From Ottelia alismoides (taxonomy: Eukaryota > Streptophyta > Magnoliopsida > Alismatales > Hydrocharitaceae), in NCBI GenBank assembly GCA_037367405.1, contig JAZKJV010003266.1, forward strand, positions 1 through 64,000: 64,000 nucleotides of DNA. The letters run 5' to 3'. Below the pieces are notes generated by a model that was given only the letters and a program-made list of their open reading frames with translations, made no database searches and had not been told where the DNA came from. Made by a program: the position numbers and the translations under genes. This document shows, one piece after another, positions 54,803 to 64,000 of the stretch (the first letter of the stretch is position 1; each line of letters begins with the position of its first letter).

Positions 54803-55905
54803 TGCGGCTTCTGGTGTCCCACATTATTCAAGGATGCAGCAGAATTTGTCAAACGATGCATTGACTGTTAGAGATTGAAGGGTACACTCACTGTAAAAGA
54901 TTCGATGCCCCTAGAAATCATTCAGATAGCAGATATTTTCGATGCATGGGGCATTGACTTCATGGGACCTTTCCCTAACAGTCAAGGTTTTGAGCACATC
55001 CTTCTTGCCGTCGATTATGTGAGTCGTTGGGTTGAAGCTATTCCCGCTCGAGCCGCTAACAGTCAGACAGTGTGCCGATTCTTGAAAGATAATATCAGTG
55101 TGCGGTTCGGGATTCCGAAGGTTCTCATATCAGATGGGGGTAGCCATTTCATTAAGAAAGAGGTCAAGAAACTGACGAAGGAGTATGGCATCGACCATCG
55201 GGTCGCATCTCCTTACCATCCTCAGACAATGGCATGGCCGAACTGTCGAACAGAGAAATTAAGACGATCTTGCAGAAACTTGTACGGTCGGACATAAAGA
55301 ACTAGTTTCAACTCTTGGACTCAGTTCTCTGGGCTTACATAACTGCCTACAAGTCTCCCTTGGGCATGTCGCCCTATCGTCTTGTATATGGGAAGCCGTG
55401 CCATCTGCCCGTCGAATTAATTCACAAGTCTTTATGGGCAATTAACATGTGCAATTTGGACTCACGAAAAAGTGGTTAGAAAAGAAAGGATGATCTGAAC
55501 AAACTCCTGGAGTTCCGAGACTATGCATACGATAACACATTGAAGTACAAGGACAAGGTGAAACGCTGGCATGACCGGCACATCAGACGAAAGACCTTTG
55601 AAGTTGGACAGAAGGTGTGGTTATTTGATGCAAAGTTGAGGATCTTCCCGGGCAAATTAAAGAGTAAGTGGACAGGGCCATTCCGAGTTCATGAAGTGTG
55701 TGACAATGGAAGTATTGCCATATCACAATTGTCTCCTGACACACAATCATTCGTCGTCAACGGTCAACTCCTGAAGCCTTACCTCGAACCAGATACATTC
55801 TTGGCCATTGTCGACTCCATCCAGCTTCTGCACCTAGATAACATATCCACAACGTTGACAGCATCAAAAGATCCAGACGCTGCGCCTCAAAAACTGTTTA
55901 TCTGA
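54803..55905 (+). pseudogene. Element B integrase core and C-terminal end
   Basis: After CGFWWPTLFKDAAEFVKRCIDC (second half of the zinc site, split by the TAG at 54868) the core has [19 protein letters not shown] and HPQT; a one-base loss near 55229 shifts the frame before the Glu-bearing NREIK. Two more stops (55303 TAG in place of Trp, 55477 TAG) follow, then [36 protein letters not shown] and VNGQLLKPY to the stop at 55903-55905. No chromodomain, as expected for Athila. Confidence 0.9.
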
Positions 55906-55960
55906 TTTTCTTCTTTTCTTCTTTTTGTATCAAAAGATACTGCCCCTTTTTGTCAGTCTT

Positions 55961-56331
55961 CTATACTTAGGACTCACTTTGTCCTAAGTATAGGGGGGTG
56001 TGCACCTCGAGTTCTTTTATTCTTTGATCGTCTCCATTGTCTCCTCTTCTTGTCTATACTTAGGAGTATCTTACCCTGAGTATAGGGGGAGACAATCTGA
56101 GTACGATCTGTTCATTCCCCCCCTTGACCCTCCCTGCGTAGTGTACATTATGCTATACTTAGGATTATTTGATCCTAAGTATAGGGGGGACGATCAACTT
56201 CTCATTCTTTTGTTCATTCGTTCATATCTTTATTTATTTATTGCTTAGATTTTTCTATACTTAGTACGAGTTATGTCTTCTCTTTTTCTCTCTGATCTAT
56301 GAGGACATAGCTCAAGCTAAGTATAGGGGGG
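55961..56331 (+). repeat. Array of four stem-loops with G-runs (element B)
   Basis: Stem-loops: 55961-55993 (13-bp perfect arms CTATACTTAGGAC / GTCCTAAGTATAG), 56054-56085 (11 bp with one G-T pair), 56153-56184 (13-bp perfect arms), 56255-56326 (10-bp outer arms and a second 10-bp inner stem ACGAGTTATGTC / GACATAGCTC). Each right arm is followed by five or six G: AAGTATAGGGGGG, AGTATAGGGGG, AAGTATAGGGGGG, AAGTATAGGGGGG. The terminal polypurine tract is AAGTATAGGGGG. Confidence 0.9.
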
Positions 56332-58245
56332 TCGTATATACTACGTATATACTTTAGCCATAACTCGTACTTTCGTATTTTCTTAATGATATGGCTAACA
56401 ATTCTTTAAAACTCATTAAAAACCTTAATAAAAAGATGTGATTATTCTTCAAATTCTTTTTGTATCTACTGATTAATAAATCAGGTGAAAATGTCTTTTG
56501 CAAAATGTTTGAATAATAGTTTGAAAATCTTTGTGAAAATCTTTTGAAAACTATTTGGAAAACGTTTTCAACCTTTGTAAAAGCATTTTTGTTTATAAAA
56601 TTTATTTTCTTGGTGTGAAATAAAAAAATTTTGAAAGATGCTTTGCAAATGGTTTGAAAAATGGTTGTAAAATTATTTTGACAAATCTATACGTACTGTT
56701 TGGAAAACCTTTGCAAAATAATTCTTCAAAATTGTTTGAAAAGCCTGTGTCAAATAAGTTTGAGGAATACGGACATCAAACCTAAAATTCACTATATACA
56801 TATGTATAAAATTGACCACTTACCCTATAAATTCTTAAAATCCACTTCTTGTAAATCTAAGAAGCACACCGTGTAAATATTTTAACCTAGTTTTCAGCCA
56901 AAATATTTTTGTTTTTCAAAAATCCCAGAAATATTTGCAAAATTAAAATCCAAAAACATTTGAAAAATCTTTTGAAAAATACAAAAAATGCATATGCATC
57001 ATCTTTTCAAAAATCCATAAAAAGTTCAAAAGCTTGAAAATTACATCACAAAAATATTTTCTGCATTTTGCATAGCATGTGCTTATCATTCATATTCTTT
57101 TTGAGTGAGCTTGATTATTGAACCAGTCCAATAAAGTCTAAAATTGGAGCTGGGTTGGACCTTACCGCACCTAACTGCACTGGAACCTTATGGGAACTAG
57201 GTTTAAGGTACTTCAGCTCTATTCAGACTTAATTCTTCGAGAAATCAGGGTTGGGTTCAAGTCACGTCAACTGACTAACTAGAACTTTTCGAGACACATG
57301 CATGACTCTTGTCGGTCGTGACCTAACTTGGACACTTGCACCTTTCACTTGGCTCAACTCAGTTGGAGTGGTGAGGGGGTTGGATTTGCCAGTCTGAGAC
57401 GCACACGAGTGGAAACATTTATCCTCGTCTAGGGAGGGAAGTGCATCCCAACCTGGTCCAGTTTCAATGAAGTCGAATGACAAGAGAGTGTGAGTTGCAA
57501 TAAAGCTTCAAAAGAGGGATAGTATTCTGGCTCAAGAGGAAAAACTCCTTATGTAAATGCTGCAGTAAATAGTATGTTGAAACAAAAACTCCAAAAAAAT
57601 GGACATGCTTGTAAATAAAAATAAAAGTGCCTGCCGGGGTATGTATATATGTTGTATAGAAAATAAGCAAGCTTGAGCATCAGAATTATACCATGTGAGC
57701 CTGCAGCTATATGACTTGACTACACTGGTCATGCATCCCCGGATAGGTAGCTACACTGGCTACCATCCATTCTCTTCTTCACCCCTCCTCTTGAGTTGGA
57801 TGCCAATTGAAGTTAGAAGGGAATACCTGCTCCTCGACGGTAGAGGGCTGGATTGGGGAATCATTGGGTTGTCATTCTAGAGAAGTCAGTTCCTTTGTCA
57901 TTTCAGTTAGGGAGAGCCACTATCACTTACACTGTACACGTCAGCTTCATTGTCATAAGGGTTTGCGTATGGCGTAGGCCAGTTCTGACCAGGCTATTGA
58001 GGTGGGCTGAACCGAGTTCTGTGACTCTCGAAGGCTGTTGTGTTTTAAAGTTGGTTCCCGACTAGGTTCTACACACACCCACACCCAAGGTCTAGCAGAA
58101 GCTCCAAATTCTGATTTTGTAAGGACATATATTGCACTGAAAGCATTCCTATCACTCTATCTTTTTCATTCTTCTTTTTCTTTACTTCTTATTCTTTGTT
58201 CTCTCTTACTTATTGCATAAGTATTTGCTAGGGACTAGCAAAGGC

Positions 58246-58257
58246 AAGTATAGGGGG
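58246..58257 (+). other. Element B polypurine tract
   Basis: AAGTATAGGGGG directly before the 3' LTR start TGATGAATCC. It primes plus-strand cDNA. Confidence 0.9.
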
Positions 58258-61200
58258 TGATGAATCCCCATTTCATCACCTTTATTCTATCATTTTGGCC
58301 TTAAAAACCCCAGCAAATGCATGTAAATAGTATCAATTTGTCCATACTAGCATCTATTATTTATTGTATTTATTGTACATAAAATAAGGTTTTTAAATGC
58401 TAAAATTATAGAATAAAGAGAAGAAAAGAAAAAGGAATAAAATATTGCAAATATTTTATGACCCGAACCCCGAGACCAAGTCCAGAATGGAGTTGGTCGA
58501 CAAGGAATAAAATAGGGGGAGATCGGGGCCAATAATACAATAAATTCCTCATTTATTTATTCATTCATTTATGCATTTTTGACACCTATTTTGTATTTAA
58601 TTATTTATTCATAAAATAAAAATATTTTGTACATGAAAGTTGTAGATAATAATGTGAATAAAAATAAAAAACTGAGTTTATACAAAAATAACATACAGTG
58701 TAAATTTTATATACAGAATAAAAAGCCAGAATCTCAACTTCACAGACCCATATCTTGCAAATAAAAACTCAAAACCTGCCAAAATCACCTTTAATTATAT
58801 ATAGCTTCTCATGAACTATTTAATAAAATTGGTTTCATAATTTTTGAGTTCATCTGTGAAAGTTTGGTTGTTGGCCTTCATTGTACAGTCTGCCCGATTA
58901 AAATATTCATTATATTCATTATTCCTTATTTTTATAAATTTATATTTTTAGAATTTTGTAAATAATATACATAATACATGTACATAGTGAAATTAGAATA
59001 AACCAAAAAGAATTTGTAAAATAAAATTAGTCTATGGAACACATAGGCAAAATACCTATGTTATGTATGTATATAAATGAAAGGGGGATCTCCTTCTTTT
59101 ATTCTTTATTCATCTATATTTTTAAATATTATTTATAATGAATTAAAATGTAAATCCAAAATAAAACCCAATAAAATTCATTAAATTAATAAAATGTATA
59201 TAAAATATAGGTAAAATACTTATAAGTATACCTACATAGTATATCTACCTATTTATTTAAATATGCAAATAAACTCATAAAAATTAAATAAAAATATATA
59301 TATACTTACAAAAATAAGTTATAATTATATAAAATTAGAAAATAACATAAGAAAATAAAATAAGAAAATAAAAATATACAAAATAAAAATAAATACATAT
59401 AAATATACTTATAAATACATCATTAAAATAAATTCATAATAAAATACATCAAAAAATTAAATAAAAATCATAAATAAATACTACATTAATTATAAACATT
59501 TTTTATTTTACAAATAAATTTATTTAAATCATTTATTAGGTTAAAATAATCAGTTAAAATCGTGCTGACGTGGACCAATCGCAGTCCTGCGATTGTTGAC
59601 CGCCTGGTCAACTCGACCCCAGGCGGCTGAGTAGATGTGGCTGGTCTTTTCCTCCCATCTTCTCCATTTATTCCCGCTCGACTCGTCCATCTCCTGACAT
59701 CGCCACCTTCATGAAAAATATTCCCCAATCATTGTACACCTACACCACCAACCCAGATCAATCATCTGACCTGCCGATTCTTCGTGGCACCCGGTCAATA
59801 AGGGTGCGTCTCCATGTCTATAAATAAATACATCGACCTCTTTCTTCATTTTGGTCTCCCTTTGGTCGTCTTCTACCCTCGTTTCCAGTCTCTAGAGGAT
59901 CCTCGTGACAGGGGGGTTCTCCTGGAAGCTTCAGCTGGTCAGAGGAGTTGAGGGAAGCACCCACGGTCGCCGCTCGCCGGAGGTCCAGCTCCTTGGTCGA
60001 CCACCAGGTATAAGAGATGCCTTTATCTCATTTAATCGATTAGTTTTCATTTTTAGGTTATAATCTTGTAGTCAGTTTGGTCATTAGGACTGTAGGTGCT
60101 CGATTAGGGCCAGATCGAAGTTCGCCGGAGTTCAACTCCGGCGAACCTCTCCAACCTGACCTCTCCAACCTGATCTATGCACGATTCGACCTTCGCATCA
60201 TCACCATTTCCTTCCCTTTCGTGTTCTACACCTAACCCCCGCATCAGATCACCCAGAGTTTCCCTAGCTCTGCGAATCAAGGTCCAAGCTCCTCCACTTC
60301 GCCGGACCTCGCCACCCACATTCACTTTCACCTTTGAAGATGCAACTCCCGGTCGAGGGAGGCCCCCTCGAGACCCTTGTCTTTTTGGTGCAGGTCAAGA
60401 GCCAAACTGAGCCACCTGGGGCTTGATTCGATCACCCGCAAGGTTCCAGGACCCCCTTGCTTCTCCAAGCTCGCTGGACCGATCTAGGGGGTCCTGGACC
60501 TTCTGGAGTACCTCGGACTCTGCGGACCACCTCGCCGGACATGTAGAGCCCACCGCCATCACCAAAGACCGTCTGGAGGAGGAGAAATCGAGGATCGAAG
60601 CCAGGGAAGTGAACCATTCTTCTCTGTTCTTCGCGAAGAGAAGTTATCGTCGGATGGAGGAGTCGGCCCCAGGTCTGATCGTGGCCTCCATTCACAGCTT
60701 GCTTCGGCCGTTCGATTGAAGCTCAGATGCAATCCCAACCGTCGATCGCTGAAGTGGTATCGGGCTTCGAGAGCACACCACGTGGATAAGTGGCACGCGG
60801 ATTACCGTCCTTCAGCGCGCATATGGGGGTAATTTACACTAAGCCCCCTCGCATTTTTTGTATTTAATAATCTTGTAAATTAAATATAACGTTGTAAATA
60901 ATTTGTAAATTTTGCAAAAGGGCCCCCACATTTCTCGTTATTACATTTTGGTCCTTCCGCGCCTCACGTGCATTCTCACATGAGGCACGTGAAAATTGCA
61001 TTGAACCTCTGGCGACTTTTGTAATTATTAAATAGTTCAAAACATTAAACAAATGTTTATTTCAGTTGGTGTATTTGCACAGTGCCCTGGATTTATTTTT
61101 AATTGCAATTATGCCCTTGCCAGGCTGAATTATTTTTACTTGCTTCATGTATTTATTAAAGATGCCTAGCTAGCTCCTAAAAATTCACAAAAATTAGGGT

Positions 61201-62152
61201 AAATGCCTTGTACCTTGTAGATGTACCTTATATTTTTGTTTGACATTTTTGGGCATTTTACCCATTTATTAAAAAATTACACTGTTTAAATGAAAAACTA
61301 CAAAAAAATTATATATGATATAATCATATATATATTTATTAGGTCCAGCAAGCGAAAAACCCTAAAAACAAGATAAAGAAAAATAAAAAATTAGAAAACT
61401 CCAAAATTAAACAAAAAATATAACAATGCAACAAAAATTCCAAAAAAATATTTTCCCATGCTTTAATTATCTATATATTATTATTTATGTATTAAAATTA
61501 ATTTGGGAAGTTTTGAGGCTTATCCTATATTTTTAAAATCCAAATGATGTTCGGCCTAGTTAATTAGTCCCATATTAGGGGCATTTTTTGGATTTAAAAG
61601 TACACAAAAATTAGTAAAATTCCAGAAAAATAACCTAAAAAATTTAAAAAATAAAAAAACCTAAAAATATTATATTTAGTATATATTAAGTAAACATATA
61701 TATGTATGTATCCATATATCCTATTCTCTCTCTCTCTTCTTTTATATATCTCTATATATAAATAGATCTATATTATATAATTAAAATATATAAAAAAAGA
61801 AAAGAAATTATAAAATATAAAAACAAAAACAAAATTATAAAAACGAATATATATATATATATATAACGCCAAAAACCCACAAAAATAGGATTCATTCAAG
61901 GATGACCTGGATGTACATGAACACCGTAGGCTACCCAATTTTTATTGCTCTCTGTGGTTCAACCTCTACATGCTTATACACTATGCATTCTATGGTAGAG
62001 TTAATAAACGTTAATTCATAGTTTTGGGACTTAATTTACTTATTCTGTAATGTGGGTTAATTTCTGATCAACCGAGGATTTTGAGTGGTCAATTCAGCGA
62101 CTGGATCTCTCGCCTTGTGAGATTTCTGACCCTCGATTCTCTCACATTATCA
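58258..62152 (+). repeat. Element B 3' LTR
   Basis: Pairs with 43036-47140. It lacks hairpin F3 and has an extra 203-bp segment (60004-60206). Confidence 0.95.
60004..60206 (+). repeat. 203-bp segment present only in the 3' LTR
   Basis: Flanked by ACCA direct repeats (60000-60003 and 60203-60206); the 5' LTR has a single ACCA at the equivalent place (45170 area). It contains a 27-bp near-perfect palindrome, GTTCGCCGGAGTT-C-AACTCCGGCGAAC (60120-60146). Either a small insertion in this LTR or a microhomology deletion in the other. Confidence 0.8.
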
Positions 62153-62157
62153 TTAGG
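62153..62157. repeat. Target duplication TTAGG, right copy (element B)
   Basis: Partner of 43031-43035. Confidence 0.95.
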
Positions 62158-64000
62158 CAATAAAGCACACAATAAAGCATTTGTAATTTTTATTAAGGTT
62201 AAATACACTAAAAAATCAGAAACAAAAATATTTTTACGTTTTTCAAATATTGAAGTATTTTAGGTGTTTTTTGGATTTTTTATAATTTTTATATGATTTT
62301 ATAAAAATCAAATAAGGTTAAAGCAATGAAACAATATGCAACGAGGACAATATTATAAATTGAAAATAGTTGAAGTACCCTAATGTCTTGGATATGAATT
62401 TTATGAGAAAGTATGAAGAAAATGCTACAGATAGGAATCGAAATTCTATTTTTTTTATTTTTCTAGAATTTTAGTGATTTTTATAAGTTTGTGAAAGATT
62501 TGAGATTTTTAGGGTTTTTAGGATTGACTTTCGAGATATAAACACGTACTGAAAGTAAAACACAGACACAAAAAACAAATACTATTTTTTGGAATTTTCA
62601 CACATTTTTTATAATTTTTATGTATTTTCTAAAATAAACAGGAATTTTTTTTGGGGGTTTTTGATTTTTAGAAAATAAACGATAACACAAAATTAATCCT
62701 AAAAATCATAATAAATATTACACGTTAGTAGGGGCTCACAGTAATATTTTGGTAATTTTTGGACTTATTTTGGTAATTATTTAAGTAAAAGCAAGACACA
62801 CTGATTGTAAGGACCTAGTTACAATTATATTAAAGTTCATAATCCAATTAATAATGCAAACAAGAAGCTCAGGGCCAATAGTGCAAAATGTCTAGGGTAT
62901 TCATGCACATGTGCAATAAACCACGCAGAGGGGCCTATATGCAAATGTTAGAAAACTTTCATTAAGAGTTTAACATAGATTAAGTCCAAGGCAGAATATG
63001 CAAATACGCCACACAATAACGTGGGACGACACGTGAGTTCATACTTAAAGGACTGAAATGTAAATATATAAAACTATGAGGTTCTGACTGCAAATATTTA
63101 CACTTACAATTTTATTTACTGGACTAACTAATAAAGCATAAAAGTATAGGATAAAAGATGCAAGATTCCCTGAGCACATGAGACACACGTGATGGCTCTG
63201 ACGGTCCTGATCACCCCCTGCAAAAAGATCTGATGGCTGGAAGAATGTTGGGGATGTGTAGCAGGATCTGGCTTGTCAGCCTGATCCAACGATCTGAAAA
63301 GCTGCAGTGACGGTCGGCTCAGATTAAAACTGGTGCTCTGCTCCTCATCCAACGATGGCGAAAGATGGTGGATGAACTGATGGGTGGCGAGCTTTGATCG
63401 GGAACTGGTGCTAATCTGTTGGGCTGATCGAGCCTCCAAATGGTCCAGCACCTCTAAAGGGGTGCTCCGCATCGAATGCCGGAGGTAGATCAACTGAATG
63501 ATGGTCGGATTGCTGGGATAAAGGAACTCCACCTGGAGCCGCTCTGCCGAGCAACTGGACGTCCAACAAATGCTCCTATCGTATGAAGATATCTGCAAAT
63601 AAAAGATATGAACCGGGGCTACGCTTCGGTCCAGATTATTGAAGCTGGAGATGAAAGAAGCGAGGGTGGATGGGAGTCGATCTCTGGTGTCGGTGGTAAA
63701 AGGAGATCTTGGCCTTAATCTCAACCTTAGGTTCGAGGCCAAGGATGATCAGGCTGTTGTGCGAGATGGGGTGTTCGTCGAGGGGTCGATCGATGCGGGT
63801 GTGAGGATGAGACGGGGCTCCGACCAGGTGGACAGAGCAAATGAACTGCAGTGGAGAGAAATGGATGAATCAAAAGAGTCGGAGGCTTGGAACTCGTTCC
63901 TAGGTCATAACCTCAATCATGTTGCAGCAGGCAGGGACGCTGGATGCGTCGGAGAGCTCCGGCCACGTAGCTGAGCTGCGGGTACATGACACCAAACCTC
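62158..64000 (-). mobile_element. LTR-D, right part, runs off the window
   Basis: Continues LTR-D after element B: the AT-rich block with repeated 'gggccaatagtgcaaaatg' style phrases (62800-63110) and the start of the GC-rich core (63150-64000), in the same order as in the element A LTRs. The right end lies outside the window, so it cannot be told whether this is a solo LTR or the 3' LTR of another minus-strand element. Open frames in the core run on both strands and are not supported as genes. Confidence 0.8.

Larger units (their letters stand above)
55906..58257 (+). other. Element B 3' non-coding region
   Basis: About 2.3 kb with no convincing gene. It begins with the four-member stem-loop array, continues with an AT-rich run of TTTGNAAA-like words (56430-57080), and then ordinary sequence with phrases shared with element A (for example around 57710-57770). 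A TTTGCTAG/CTAGCAAA stem-loop (58224-58242) precedes the polypurine tract. There is no env-like frame. Confidence 0.75.
43036..62152 (+). mobile_element. Athila-type Ty3/gypsy retrotransposon B
   Basis: A structurally complete 19.1 kb element: LTRs 4105 bp (5') and 3895 bp (3'), TGATGAATCC...TTATCA ends, 5-bp target duplication, intact-looking tRNA-Asp primer site, one gag-pro-RT-RNaseH-INT frame, polypurine tract. The LTR length difference is explained by a 394-bp hairpin insertion in the 5' LTR and a 203-bp segment present only in the 3' LTR. Its gag-pol needs only two single-base frame corrections, but many Gln codons have become stops. Its 3' non-coding region is laid out like that of element A. 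Confidence 0.97.

Noticed and set aside
49518..55905. Programmed stop-codon readthrough in element B
   Set aside because: The number and spread of stops in gag, RT, RNaseH and integrase, together with two frameshifts, fit decay far better than regulated readthrough.
55906..58257. Env-like gene of an Athila element
   Set aside because: No long frame, no signal peptide or transmembrane segment in the 3' region of either A or B.

Overview
The window is nuclear DNA of a flowering plant with a repeat-rich genome. The evidence is nested LTR retrotransposons of plant lineages (Athila-type Ty3/gypsy with tRNA-Asp primer sites, and a Ty1/copia element with a tRNA-iMet primer site), a plant L1-type LINE with a zf-RVT tail, hairpin MITE-like repeats, and one intron-containing gene for an X8 (CBM43) secreted protein. 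I cannot place the species from sequence alone. About 80 percent of the bases are transposon-derived.

Layout. 1-3446: LTR-like remnants entering from the left, the last part being an Athila-type LTR read on the minus strand. 3447-28376: an old gypsy pol relic on the plus strand is split by a complete 4.9 kb copia element on the minus strand (4649-26289, target duplication GCTTC). That copia element is itself split inside its integrase gene by a 16.75 kb Athila element on the minus strand (element A, 7310-24061, target duplication GCTCA). 28393-33870: an almost full-length L1 LINE with a perfect 16-bp target duplication. 34608-35244: the X8-domain gene on the minus strand, the only convincing host gene. 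36352-43035: a solo LTR (E), tandem and foldback repeats, a second solo LTR (C, target duplication GAGGG), and the start of a further LTR (D). 43036-62152: a 19.1 kb Athila element on the plus strand (element B, target duplication TTAGG) inserted into LTR D, which resumes at 62158 and runs off the right edge.

How the parts work together. Elements A and B share one plan: LTR, tRNA-Asp primer site, leader, a single gag-pro-RT-RNaseH-INT frame, a 2 kb non-coding 3' region, polypurine tract, LTR. Both are dead: the gag-pol frames carry frameshifts and many stops, nearly all explained by C-to-T (or G-to-A) change at Gln, Arg or Trp codons. The copia element and LINE ORF2 are also broken. LINE ORF1 is an intact frame.

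Most unusual feature. Between the pol stop and the 3' polypurine tract, A and B each carry four spaced stem-loops built on CTATACTTAGG...CCTAAGTATAG, each followed in the element sense by a G-run. The descending arm plus G-run (AAGTATAGGGGG) matches the terminal polypurine tract of the same element. This array of polypurine-tract look-alikes inside hairpins is the best candidate here for an undescribed device. No prokaryotic defence system, CRISPR array, rRNA or tRNA gene was seen.
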